Positions 36,184-45,068 are shown, counted from the stretch's first letter. The stretch is 64,000 nt of DNA from Bacterioplanoides sp965219715 (GCF_965219715.1 NZ_OZ244785.1:620001-684000), one strand, 5' to 3'. The notes: a model not told the origin generated them from the sequence alone. Numbers and translations: made by a program.

Positions 36184-36950
36184 ACACAATGAAACGGATG
36201 AACAGCAACGCAAAAATATCAGAACGATTTGAATTGCCGATCCATTATGCGGAACTGGAGAGCATTTATTCCCAAACCATCGATCGCGGCCTGCGTAGTC
36301 TGGCTGTGACGTCGTGTAATGGCGGTGAAGGTACAACCACACTGGCTTGCGCCCTGGCTCGTCGGGCTGAAGCGGGCGGCCATAAGACATTATTGGTTGA
36401 TATGAATTTCTGTCGCCCGGCGATTGCTGCCGAAATGGGGTTAGAAAACAGTAGCTGGCAGAATCTCGATCAACATCTGACCAGCCAGATTGAGACCACA
36501 CACGTAGCCGCAGAGTCTGCGGGGTGTCTGGCGGTTCTTCCGGCACCGGTGACGCCAACTGGAAACCTCATGTTGCGAGAAAAACATTATCTGTCTCGCT
36601 GCCTGGAGGCCTGGTTGCAGGAGTATGAAGTTGTCATTATCGACACTTCGCCTCTGAATGCGATTAATCGTCATAACCTGCCCGCAGAACGCATTGCAGC
36701 TGAATGCGAAGGCGTGTTGCTGATGGTTAAAGCCGGCGTAACCCGCCAAAGCCATCTGAACAGTGCTGTTAATCGACTTAATACCTTGGGAATTCAGCTT
36801 TCCGGCTGTGTTTATAACGATGCCCAAAACCCAAGCCTGGCGGACGAGCTGATACGCGAAACCTATCGGTTACAGCGATGGCTCCCTGGGCCAATGGGCT
36901 GGATTCGAAAAAAAGTACGAAGTTCTCCACTGTTAAATATGTCGATCTGA
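36180..36950 (+). CDS. BY-kinase-like (CpsD/CapB-type) P-loop ATPase with altered Walker A (SypD-like)
   Basis: A 256-residue cytoplasmic protein of the bacterial tyrosine-kinase/ParA-like fold. The Walker A position reads SCNGGEGTTT (residues 45-54). The lysine of the usual GEGKST is replaced by Thr52, confirmed in the DNA as GGT ACA. Walker A' (KTLLVDMNFCRPA) and Walker B (VVIIDTSPLNAI) are retained. The C-terminus lacks a tyrosine cluster and ends in basic and serine residues. In EPS systems this domain partners a Wzz-type membrane protein to control chain length. The loss of lysine predicts weak or no canonical ATP hydrolysis or autophosphorylation. It starts within the stop of the SLBB gene (ATGA overlap). 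Confidence 0.82.
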   Translation: MNTMKRMNSNAKISERFELPIHYAELESIYSQTIDRGLRSLAVTSCNGGEGTTTLACALARRAEAGGHKTLLVDMNFCRPAIAAEMGLENSSWQNLDQHLTSQIETTHVAAESAGCLAVLPAPVTPTGNLMLREKHYLSRCLEAWLQEYEVVIIDTSPLNAINRHNLPAERIAAECEGVLLMVKAGVTRQSHLNSAVNRLNTLGIQLSGCVYNDAQNPSLADELIRETYRLQRWLPGPMGWIRKKVRSSPLLNMSI

Positions 36951-36990
36951 TTTCCTGCTAGGCTGAGGGTAATGGATTAAAGGATTGCCT

Positions 36991-39987
36991 ATGATCGTAA
37001 CCAGCCATTTTACCAGGCAGATTGGTCGCAAGCTGAGACGGGTAAATCAGCAGTCACAAAAACGTCAGCAACAACAGTCGCGTAAACACTTACCACCGCG
37101 CTCTCAGTTTAAGTTTAAGCCACAATCTCAGCCATACTGCGCTGAGCTGCGCAATACCGTTGGTGATGATCAGAATTTGTACGCGGAACATCTGGTTCTG
37201 CTGATGGATCATCTGGCTGACGCTGTACTCGCGTTTGACCTGGATGGTCGTATCGTTAGCCTCAATCGATCAGCCGCAACCATGTTTTCTATTGATGAGC
37301 ATCGGCTGAAAGCCATCACCAGTTATTTTCACGGGTTTGATATTCAACATTGCCTGCAAAGCGCGTCAGTCAGCTTACGTCGTGGTCAGTCGCCGGACTT
37401 CCCAGAGCATGGATTACGCAGTTGGGCACGGCGCAGTGATAACAGCCTGTTTCCCGTCGAGTTATCACTCAGTTACTGCTACCAGCAGCAGGTGCCTTTA
37501 ATTATTGCGATCGTTAAGGATGTTAGCGAACGCCAGAGAGTTGAGGAAAATCTGCAGGCGCAACAGGCAATCCACTCTGCGGTAATTGATCACAGCACCA
37601 ATGCGATCATTCTGATTGATGAACACAGTGTGGTGCAGGACTTTAATATCGCAGCTTGCCAGACATTTGGTTATCTCAAAGATGAAGCGCTGGGTCGTGA
37701 CCTCGGAGAATTGATTATTCCGGAAGAGGCCAGAGCCTTCCATAAAGCCGGAATGCAGCGTTATCTGGAAAATGGCGGCGGGGATTTTATTAATAAACGC
37801 GTTGAGGTGGTGGCTCAGCGTAAATCCCGGGAACGTTTCTCGGTTGAACTGACGATTTTCCCTTTACATGCGGGCGGGAAAACAATTTTTGCAGCGGCAC
37901 TCCAGGATATCAGTGAGCGCAAGGAAAACGAGCAGCGCTTATTACACGCCAAGGAACAAGCCGAGCGGGCAAACCTCTACAAGTCTCAGTTTGTTGCATC
38001 CATTTCTCACGAGATTCGTACACCCATGAATGCGGTATTGGGTCTGTTGGGCTTGCTGCAGGAGTCGGAGCTGGATGAGAGTCAGCGACACTTCGTGGAT
38101 ACCGCATTAAATTCAGGCCAGGCGCTGTTGTCGATTATTAATGATGTATTGGATTTTTCCAAAATCGAAGCAGGCAAACTCAGTCTTGAACCAGCGGAAT
38201 TCTACCCGGCACAAATGTTATACGGCGTTGTCGATTTATTATCTGCCCGGGCGACTGAGTCAGGCGTGGCATTAGCCTGTTTTATCGATCCTGAAATACC
38301 TTCCCGCCTTGTTGGCGATCAAAGCCGCATTCGTCAGATTTTGATGAATTTAATTGGCAATGCCCTGAAATTTACCGAAAGCGGATATGTATTGGTCAGG
38401 GTTGATTTGATTGGTTGTGACGAAACAAATGTGACGCTGAATTTCTCCATTGAAGACAGTGGTATTGGTATCAGTGAAGAGAACCAACGCCGTCTGTTTG
38501 ATGATTTTGTGCAGGCTGACGGAGCGGATACGCGTCGCTTCGGTGGCACCGGACTTGGGCTTTCGATCAGTCGAAAGCTGGTTGAAATGATGTCTGGCAA
38601 AATTGACTTAAAAAGTGAGCTCGGCCAGGGCAGTTGTTTCTCTTTTGCGATTAGCCTCAACTGCGCAGAAGAGAGCAGATCGGTTTTATCTTCCAGGCTG
38701 GAGGAGGTTCATATTGGCTTGACGGTTGGCAGTGGCAAGGATTCTTTGCTGCTGAAAGAACAGCTGCTGTCGATGAAATCTTATATTTCGGTTGTTGATC
38801 GAATCGAATCGATTTTCTCTCTGGATCCTGAAGAGCCGATCCAGATTCTGGTTGTTGATTTTCGTTATTTGCCTTACGAAGCCGATCGCTTTATCGATGA
38901 GTTTAAGTGTTATTTCCCAAGTACGCCGATTTTGTTATTGATCGAGGGTAATAACCAGGCACTGTTCGAGCACTATTGCGACCTGGGATTCGACGCATGT
39001 TTATCGCTATTAAGCCGGCCGGAGCTGCTGGCAAATACAATTCAGACATTGATTGGTAACGAAGATGACGTAATTGATCAGGCCGACCATGCAGTGACGA
39101 CTCAGTTATCACCGGAAATTCCTTTCCGAATATTGCTGGCGGAAGACAGTCAGGCCAATCAGTTGGTTGCGCTAAATGTACTTCGCACTGCTGGTTACTC
39201 GGTGGATGCGGTGGCGAATGGGTTGGAGGCTTTGCGTGCCGTGCAGAGTTTACCGTATGACCTGGTCTTAATGGATCTACAGATGCCGGAAATGGATGGC
39301 CTGGAGGCAACACGGCAAATACGTGCCTTGCCAGGAAAGCTGGGAGAAATTCCGATATTGGCGATGACCGCTAATGTTATTGCCGATGTAAAAGCAGAAT
39401 GCCGTCAGGTTGGAATGCAGGGTTTTATTTCCAAGCCCATTAACAAGCAGGAAATGTTTTCACAGCTGACCAGTTGGTATCGAAAGAAATGTGAGGCTCG
39501 TGGTGTTGCAATGCCTGCAGTATCCGCCAGTACTGAATCAGATGGTCGTGAGCGCCATTTGCAAGCGCAAGCGCCGATACCTGACCTGAGCGTGGAAAAA
39601 AATGGAGCCCTTAAAAATGAAGAGGCTAATAAGTCGTCAGACGAGGAATTAATCGAAATGGATGTATTGAACTCATTGATTTCTGATACGTCATCTGCAG
39701 CGGTAAGGCGCATGTCTGCAGTATTTATTGAAGAGACAGAGCAACGCAGGAAATTTTTTGGTGCTCTGGCCAGAGAAGGTAACTGGACGGGAGTATCCCG
39801 AGAAGCTCATACCATTAAAAGCAGTTCAGCCAGTTATGGCGCAATGGCATTGGCCCAGGAGGCGAAGGCCATAGAACTAAGCACGAAAGGCGGGGAGGCT
39901 TTGTCGATGGAAAAGGTAGAGCACTTTGACCGGTTGATTGAGACCAGTTTGGAACAGTTGAAGCAGCACCTCGAGCAGGTCTGCTAG
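36991..39987 (+). CDS. Cytoplasmic PAS-containing hybrid histidine kinase with receiver and Hpt (SypF-like)
   Basis: A 998-residue sensor kinase; AAAGGA lies 6 bases before the ATG at 36991. Domains in order: a basic N-terminal 45 residues, PAS 1 (about 60-175), PAS 2 (about 190-310), HisKA with SISHEIRTPMNAVLGLL (phosphorylatable His340), HATPase (DQSRIRQILMNLIGNALKFT, FGGTGLGLSISRKL), a degenerate receiver-like region (about 565-690), a true receiver with LVLMDLQMPEMDG (Asp762) and a C-terminal Hpt with AHTIKSSSASYG (His940). There is no transmembrane segment, so sensing is probably cytoplasmic. Its likely targets are the receivers of the HATPase-REC-PP2C protein (starts 10 bp downstream) and the sigma-54 activator, reached through the Hpt as in the SypF system. 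Confidence 0.93.
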   Translation: MIVTSHFTRQIGRKLRRVNQQSQKRQQQQSRKHLPPRSQFKFKPQSQPYCAELRNTVGDDQNLYAEHLVLLMDHLADAVLAFDLDGRIVSLNRSAATMFSIDEHRLKAITSYFHGFDIQHCLQSASVSLRRGQSPDFPEHGLRSWARRSDNSLFPVELSLSYCYQQQVPLIIAIVKDVSERQRVEENLQAQQAIHSAVIDHSTNAIILIDEHSVVQDFNIAACQTFGYLKDEALGRDLGELIIPEEARAFHKAGMQRYLENGGGDFINKRVEVVAQRKSRERFSVELTIFPLHAGGKTIFAAALQDISERKENEQRLLHAKEQAERANLYKSQFVASISHEIRTPMNAVLGLLGLLQESELDESQRHFVDTALNSGQALLSIINDVLDFSKIEAGKLSLEPAEFYPAQMLYGVVDLLSARATESGVALACFIDPEIPSRLVGDQSRIRQILMNLIGNALKFTESGYVLVRVDLIGCDETNVTLNFSIEDSGIGISEENQRRLFDDFVQADGADTRRFGGTGLGLSISRKLVEMMSGKIDLKSELGQGSCFSFAISLNCAEESRSVLSSRLEEVHIGLTVGSGKDSLLLKEQLLSMKSYISVVDRIESIFSLDPEEPIQILVVDFRYLPYEADRFIDEFKCYFPSTPILLLIEGNNQALFEHYCDLGFDACLSLLSRPELLANTIQTLIGNEDDVIDQADHAVTTQLSPEIPFRILLAEDSQANQLVALNVLRTAGYSVDAVANGLEALRAVQSLPYDLVLMDLQMPEMDGLEATRQIRALPGKLGEIPILAMTANVIADVKAECRQVGMQGFISKPINKQEMFSQLTSWYRKKCEARGVAMPAVSASTESDGRERHLQAQAPIPDLSVEKNGALKNEEANKSSDEELIEMDVLNSLISDTSSAAVRRMSAVFIEETEQRRKFFGALAREGNWTGVSREAHTIKSSSASYGAMALAQEAKAIELSTKGGEALSMEKVEHFDRLIETSLEQLKQHLEQVC

Positions 39988-39997
39988 AGCCGAGATT

Positions 39998-41485
39998 ATG
40001 ATCAGCTATCAAAACAGATACGAATGTAAGGAATTTTCGCCAGAAATGATCGCGCCACTGAGGCAAAAAGTCAGTGATTGGTGCGCTCCTGTTGGTAACT
40101 CACGGCTCGATCAGTTGGTTTTACTGACCAGCGAATGGCTGACGAATCTGGTCAGGCACCCTGAGGTAATCCCTACAACTGTTGGTTTGGAGCTGAAGGA
40201 TGACGGCAAAACCTGGATGCTGGATATTGAGGATGATGGTACTTGTCTGAAAACGTTTGAACAGCTTATGTCGTCGGCAGACACGGAATTTGAGGAATTA
40301 AAAACCGGCGGTATGGGGTTGGGGCTGATAAAGAGCTTGTCCGATCAGATTGAATATTCAACATCTGACGGCATTAATTGCCTGACCATGAGAATTAATA
40401 AACCAGAATCACTGGCGAAGAAAACAATCATGGTTGTTGATGACGATCTGAGCTTGCTGGTTCTTATCGAAGCTTATCTGGAAGATGAATATCAGGTGGA
40501 AACTTTCTCTGAGGCGGACGCGGCCTTGCAGTGGCTGAAGCAGCATTCGCCGGATCTGATTCTTTCAGATATCAATATGCCCGGTATGACAGGCGTCGAA
40601 TTTCGTATAAAGGCGCAGGAGCTTAATAACTCCCTGCCTTTTATTTTCCTTACCGGGGAAGAGAGCGATAATCTGAGTCGACTGGCAATCGATGATGTAC
40701 TGAAAAAACCGGTTTCAAAAAAGTTGTTGCTCGACAAGCTTGATCGGGTGTTTGTTCGTCATCAACAGCTGCAGCGTGAAATTTCCAGTCAGCTGGCGCC
40801 TGCCATTTCCAATCAGCTACATCCGGAAGTTAAGCGTACGACGCCCGGGTTTAAAGTCTATTGTGCGTATCGCACGGCAGAGGGCGGCGGTGGCGATTTT
40901 GTCTATCAGCATGACTGCGCCGATGGTCAGTTGTTGATGTTGGCGGACGTAATGGGACATGATCAACAAGCGAAATTCTTTGTGCATGCATACCAGGGGT
41001 TCCTGCAAGGTATGGCTGCGGGTTTGTCTGCTGCTGGTTGTGCCATTACCCCGGATGGATTTCTGAATGCGTTTGCCAGTTCGCTTGAGGAGGTCAGTTT
41101 GTTAGGGAGTTCACTGCTAACCGCAGTGGCAATAAAAACCGATGGTTCACGAGATATTGAGGTTGCTTCAGCAGGGCATCCTTACCCTTGGTTGTTTGAT
41201 GGCGACGACTTTCAAACGATTGAGCTGATTGGCGGCCCATTGCTTGGTTTTGTTGGTGGCAGCTATCAATCCGAAAAAATACGACTTGATGGGCCGCTGG
41301 TACTATTTACTGATGGATTAATAGAAGATCTCTCAGATGAAGAGCTCGTGACCGTTAAGTCACAAATTAAACAACAACTAATGCAGCCAGAGCCCGACCT
41401 TAACCGGGTATTAGACTATTATGATGATAGGTCCGGTGTATCTGTGGCTGATGACATAACGTTATTGGTATTACTGCCAGGATAG
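39998..41485 (+). CDS. Three-domain partner-switch regulator: anti-sigma-type HATPase, receiver, PP2C phosphatase (SypE-like)
   Basis: A 495-residue cytoplasmic protein. Residues 1-135 are an RsbW-type HATPase kinase with an intact N box (SEWLTNLVRH), D box (DIEDDGTCL) and G box (GGMGLGLIKSL). Residues about 145-255 are a receiver with VVDDDLSL, phosphorylatable Asp191 (LILSDINMPGMTG) and switch Lys (LKKPVS). Residues about 285-495 are a SpoIIE/PP2C phosphatase domain with metal-site aspartates (GGGGDFVYQ, LMLADVMGHD, LFTDGLIED, ADDITLLVL). This kinase-receiver-phosphatase order is that of SypE. The receiver would decide whether the STAS protein at 32350 is phosphorylated or dephosphorylated. 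It lies between its presumed phosphodonor kinase and the sigma-54 activator. Confidence 0.92.
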   Translation: MISYQNRYECKEFSPEMIAPLRQKVSDWCAPVGNSRLDQLVLLTSEWLTNLVRHPEVIPTTVGLELKDDGKTWMLDIEDDGTCLKTFEQLMSSADTEFEELKTGGMGLGLIKSLSDQIEYSTSDGINCLTMRINKPESLAKKTIMVVDDDLSLLVLIEAYLEDEYQVETFSEADAALQWLKQHSPDLILSDINMPGMTGVEFRIKAQELNNSLPFIFLTGEESDNLSRLAIDDVLKKPVSKKLLLDKLDRVFVRHQQLQREISSQLAPAISNQLHPEVKRTTPGFKVYCAYRTAEGGGGDFVYQHDCADGQLLMLADVMGHDQQAKFFVHAYQGFLQGMAAGLSAAGCAITPDGFLNAFASSLEEVSLLGSSLLTAVAIKTDGSRDIEVASAGHPYPWLFDGDDFQTIELIGGPLLGFVGGSYQSEKIRLDGPLVLFTDGLIEDLSDEELVTVKSQIKQQLMQPEPDLNRVLDYYDDRSGVSVADDITLLVLLPG

Positions 41486-41528
41486 AAGTTTTACTTTGTG
41501 TTAACGCAGAAGGATTGGGAGAACTGAC

Positions 41529-42941
41529 GTGTCAAGAAAACGGATTCTGATCGTTGAAGATAGTGAATCAATGGCTGAACTCTATAAGGAATATCTACTC
41601 GGTGCGGGTTATGAGGTCGATATTGTTGGAGACGGTCAAAGCTCTTTAAGCTATCTCGACGGTGATTTGCCGGAAGCTGTTGTGCTTGATATTAACCTTC
41701 CGGATATGAGTGGTATGAACGTACTGCGTCATATTCATGAGAAGCAATACCCATTAGTCAGTTTAGTCATCACCGGTCACGGTTCAGTGGATATGGCGGT
41801 TGAAGCTATGGGATTCGGAGCTTACGACTTTATTGAAAAGCCGTTTTCGTCAAAAAGACTTTTAACGACGCTCTCTAATGCGCTTGATCATCAGAGTATG
41901 AGCGAAGCGCTGGATAATTTTAAAGATCAGTTTAACCGTGAGGGCTATGAAGATTTTATTGGCTCTTCGTTACCGATGCAGAGTGTCTACCGCATCATTG
42001 ACAGTTCCGCCAGCAGTAATGCCACTGTCTTTATTACCGGTGAAAGCGGAACCGGAAAAGAGGTTTGTGCTACTTCGATTCACAAGCGCAGCTCCCGATC
42101 AGATAAACCATTTATAGCGCTTAACTGTGGCGCGATTCCTCGTGATTTAATGGAAAGTGAAATCTTTGGCCATACCAAGGGAGCTTTTACCGGAGCGGTA
42201 TCTGCCAGAGACGGAGCGGCCAGTCGGGCCAGTGGTGGCACACTGTTTCTCGATGAATTGTGTGAAATGGATCTCGATCTACAGACCAAATTACTGCGTT
42301 TTATACAAACAGGTACATTCCAGAAGGTTGGCAGCAATAAGCTGGAAACGGTCGACGTGCGCTTTGTCTGTGCCACAAATAAAGATCCACTGGAAGAAGT
42401 TAAAAAAGGGAATTTTCGCGAAGACCTTTATTATCGCCTCCACGTTATTCCGATTCATTTGCCGCCACTGCGTGAGCGTGGTGCCGATGTTGGGCTGATA
42501 ATGAATCATTTGCTCAATCAGTATGCATCTGAAGAAAATAAACGTTTTGCAGGTTTCGAAGCTGGTGCCAATATCGCCATGCAAACGTATGAGTGGCCCG
42601 GTAACGTCCGACAGCTACAAAATGTAATACGTAACATTGTGGTATTGAATCAGGGGGGCGCAATTACTCAAGAAATGTTGCCACCGCCCCTTAATGAAAT
42701 TGCTCCTCCGGAAATGGTACCGAACCCGGTACTGAATATAGCGGCGCCAACACAACAGCCGGTGGTGGCAATTGATTCAGCGCAGGGACAGATCAGGCCC
42801 TTATGGCAGGTTGAAAAAGACGCCATTGAAAGTGCAATCAAACAGTGCGGTGATAATATTCCCAAGGCGGCAGCGTTGTTAGAGGTGAGTGCCTCGACCA
42901 TTTATCGCAAGCGCGAGCGTTGGGCAAATGGAAATAATTAA
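41529..42941 (+). CDS. Sigma-54-dependent response regulator (SypG-like)
   Basis: A 470-residue NtrC/LuxO-family activator starting with GTG (GGGAG upstream). The receiver covers residues 1-120 with Asp54 (AVVLDINLPDMSG) and the KPF switch. The AAA+ domain (about 140-370) has Walker A GESGTGKE (171-178), the sigma-54-contact GAFTGA loop (218-223) and the sensor motifs FVCATNKD and YEWPGNVRQLQN. A Fis-type helix-turn-helix ends the protein (AIKQCGDNIPKAAALLEVSA). It would activate the sigma-54-type promoters found at 2852, 29200, 32274 and 45069, so it closes a feedback loop on its own operon. The 3' end overlaps the YvcK-family gene by 14 bp. Confidence 0.94.
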   Translation: MSRKRILIVEDSESMAELYKEYLLGAGYEVDIVGDGQSSLSYLDGDLPEAVVLDINLPDMSGMNVLRHIHEKQYPLVSLVITGHGSVDMAVEAMGFGAYDFIEKPFSSKRLLTTLSNALDHQSMSEALDNFKDQFNREGYEDFIGSSLPMQSVYRIIDSSASSNATVFITGESGTGKEVCATSIHKRSSRSDKPFIALNCGAIPRDLMESEIFGHTKGAFTGAVSARDGAASRASGGTLFLDELCEMDLDLQTKLLRFIQTGTFQKVGSNKLETVDVRFVCATNKDPLEEVKKGNFREDLYYRLHVIPIHLPPLRERGADVGLIMNHLLNQYASEENKRFAGFEAGANIAMQTYEWPGNVRQLQNVIRNIVVLNQGGAITQEMLPPPLNEIAPPEMVPNPVLNIAAPTQQPVVAIDSAQGQIRPLWQVEKDAIESAIKQCGDNIPKAAALLEVSASTIYRKRERWANGNN

Positions 42942-43830
42942 TTCTGACCTGAAATTAGTCTGCTTTGGTGGTGGGCATGGATTAGGCCGGCTACTGACTT
43001 CTCTGGAGTCACTTGGTGAAAATCTTACCGGTGTTGTGACGACAACCGATAACGGTGGATCTACCGGCAGGCTTCGCCAGGAAGCCGATACAATTGCCTG
43101 GGGCGACCTTAGAAATTGTCTTAATCAGTTGTGCCGCCAGCCTAGCATTGGTCAGTTATTGTTTGAGTATCGTTTCTCTACGGAAGGCGAACTGGATGGC
43201 CATAACCTGGGCAATCTGATGTTGTTCGCGCTTGAACAAATGTCCGTATCGCCGACCGATGCCATTGACGTTATGCGTGAATTGCTGCATATCAAACCGC
43301 GATTACTACCAATGTCAGATACACCTGTCGCATTAACCGGGTTTGATGGTGAAATTGAGGTTGTTGGTGAAGTCGAAATTGATGATCACCATGAGCCTTT
43401 TGCTCGCCTTGGGCTAAGTCATAAAGCAGGGTTAACCCCAGAGGTTGCAGATGCAATAAATTCAGCCGATGGCATTTTATTATCACCTGGAAGTTTTATG
43501 ACCAGTGTTATGCCACCATTGCTGGTTGATGGGGTGTCTGATCTTGTCAATGAATCAAAAAGTAAATTAATTCTCGTAGGTAATTTAGCCCCTGAAAAAC
43601 TCGGAGCCCGTGATCGTACATATCAACTGACCTTAGATCGTCAGGTGGAATTGTTGCGTGAGGCGGACATCAGAATGCCCGATGTCGTACTGTGGCCAAA
43701 GAGCCGCATGAAAGAGGGCACCTGCGAAGATATTGCTTCGATGAAAATTATTGAAGCCGATCTGACGGTCGATGGTCAGCGGCATGATGCTGTGATGCTG
43801 AGAGCTGCAATTAATCGATTATTTTTCTGA
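42928..43830 (+). CDS. YvcK/CofD-family protein (UDP-GlcNAc-binding gluconeogenesis-factor type)
   Basis: A 300-residue cytoplasmic protein of the YvcK/YbhK branch of the CofD fold. Signature motifs: KLVCFGGGHGLGRLLTSLES near the N-terminus and VVTTTDNGGSTGRLR (about residues 36-50), then WGDLRNCLNQL and DGHNLGNLMLFALEQ. In Bacillus YvcK binds UDP-GlcNAc and adjusts growth, shape and peptidoglycan precursors; enzymatic activity is not established. Its start lies inside the end of the sigma-54 activator gene (14-bp overlap), so it is probably translationally coupled to the EPS regulators. This could tie polymer synthesis to UDP-GlcNAc supply. The 14-bp gap to the next (convergent) gene has no strong terminator. 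Confidence 0.87.
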   Translation: MEIINSDLKLVCFGGGHGLGRLLTSLESLGENLTGVVTTTDNGGSTGRLRQEADTIAWGDLRNCLNQLCRQPSIGQLLFEYRFSTEGELDGHNLGNLMLFALEQMSVSPTDAIDVMRELLHIKPRLLPMSDTPVALTGFDGEIEVVGEVEIDDHHEPFARLGLSHKAGLTPEVADAINSADGILLSPGSFMTSVMPPLLVDGVSDLVNESKSKLILVGNLAPEKLGARDRTYQLTLDRQVELLREADIRMPDVVLWPKSRMKEGTCEDIASMKIIEADLTVDGQRHDAVMLRAAINRLFF

Positions 43831-43844
43831 CCTGAAAAACAAAC

Positions 43845-44858
43845 TCAGCTTATTTCTTCAGCGTAATAGCTCGCTGCGTTGCGATAGATTTCAATTACTG
43901 ATGGCAGGCATGCCCTCAGGCTATAGTTATTATAAATAAAGTCTCTGGCTTTGTTGGCGTCGGCTAAATATTCCTCATTGTTTTTATGCATCCAAAAGTC
44001 GATTTTTCTTCTGAAATCATCAGTTTTACTCAGCTCAATCGTATTGCCTACGCCGGCAGCTTTTATAAGTTTTGGTAAGTCTCCAGCTTTGCTCGAAACT
44101 ACCGGAATGCCATGACTCAATGCTTCGATTGCTGCCAGTGGTAAGCCTTCGTGGCGCGAAGGAATTACCAATAAGCGTATTTTTTGCCAGTGGTTTTTCA
44201 TGTCAACAGTGCCGTACATTCTTATATTCGGGTTGTCCTGCTTTAGCTGCATTCGCATATCCCCATCGCCATACATGGCAAAGGAGTAAGGAAGACTCTT
44301 CGCGATTTCCGTAAAAATATCTGGACCTTTCTCGCTGGAGAAGCGCCCAACAAATGCAACCTGGTACCGACCGTTGTGATTTTCTTCTACTTTTGGGAAA
44401 TCAACAAAGTTGGGGATTAATGTCTTTTCTCCCGGAACTTTATTCAGAATTTTTTCGCTCACACAGATATTTTGGCTGGCGAAGGACGTTAGGCGATCGA
44501 TGAGGTTATAAATAAAAATCCGACCTTTTCCTGGGTCGCCATTATGGTGAGTAGAGACGACCGGCAGCCGATGGACATAACACAAGAGTCTTCCAATGAT
44601 GCCCGCTTTGTATCCATGAGTATGGAGTAGTGGTCGTTCATTTTTGAGGTAATGACTGAGTCTGGTTACTGACCCTTTAAGGTCAACCACATTGACCGAG
44701 CCTTTGAGTTGTTGAAGCAAGGGATGCTGATCCTCGTAGCGATTGTAAAATACGAGGTCAAAAGGAATATTGCAGGCAAGGAGTCCTCTGCTCAATTGCG
44801 CTACATGAGTTTCTATGCCACCTGCATTTCGGCTGTCCAAAAATATTGCTATTTTCAT
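43845..44858 (-). CDS. GT4-family glycosyltransferase
   Basis: A 337-residue GT-B enzyme; the ATG at 44858 has AAAGGTC upstream on the minus strand and directly begins the fold (MKIAIFLDSRNAGGIETHVA). The middle has VVSTHHNGDPGKGRIFIYNL. The donor domain has AFVGRFSSEKGPDIF and PSRHEGLPLAAIEALSHGIP (EGLP...E motif). It is convergent with the YvcK-family gene and divergent from the epimerase gene, with a 264-bp shared control region. It is probably part of the extended EPS set, possibly under the same LuxO-type site. Specificity unknown. Confidence 0.85.
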   Translation of the reverse strand: MKIAIFLDSRNAGGIETHVAQLSRGLLACNIPFDLVFYNRYEDQHPLLQQLKGSVNVVDLKGSVTRLSHYLKNERPLLHTHGYKAGIIGRLLCYVHRLPVVSTHHNGDPGKGRIFIYNLIDRLTSFASQNICVSEKILNKVPGEKTLIPNFVDFPKVEENHNGRYQVAFVGRFSSEKGPDIFTEIAKSLPYSFAMYGDGDMRMQLKQDNPNIRMYGTVDMKNHWQKIRLLVIPSRHEGLPLAAIEALSHGIPVVSSKAGDLPKLIKAAGVGNTIELSKTDDFRRKIDFWMHKNNEEYLADANKARDFIYNNYSLRACLPSVIEIYRNAASYYAEEIS

Positions 44859-44956
44859 GGTTTGACCTTTCCTCTTGCCTATGCTCAATCTCATTGCGAA
44901 AACTGTGCCGTTAGTAAGTTGCTTGGAGGTGCTACGGATAATGCGGTTTATGAGTG

Positions 44957-44977
44957 TTGCAGCTTTGCAATGTGCAA
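44957..44977. promoter_or_regulatory. LuxO-type inverted repeat between the GT4 and epimerase genes
   Basis: Bases 44965-44977 are a perfect TTGCA-N3-TGCAA inverted repeat; an overlapping variant with a 4-base spacer begins at 44957. It stands 91 bp upstream of the sigma-54-type core at 45069, close to the 97 bp seen at the STAS gene. Confidence 0.6.
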
Positions 44978-45068
44978 ATAAATTAAGAAAAAGTGCATCA
45001 CGATTTTTAATATGCAAACAATCGTGGTGGCCAGTGCAGGATTTAACGACGTTTTACACCATAAAGAT

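Noticed and set aside
38727..38750. TGGCAAGGATTCTTTGCT, a sigma-54-like string inside the hybrid kinase gene
   Set aside because: The GG-to-GC spacing is too long and the site is deep inside a coding region.
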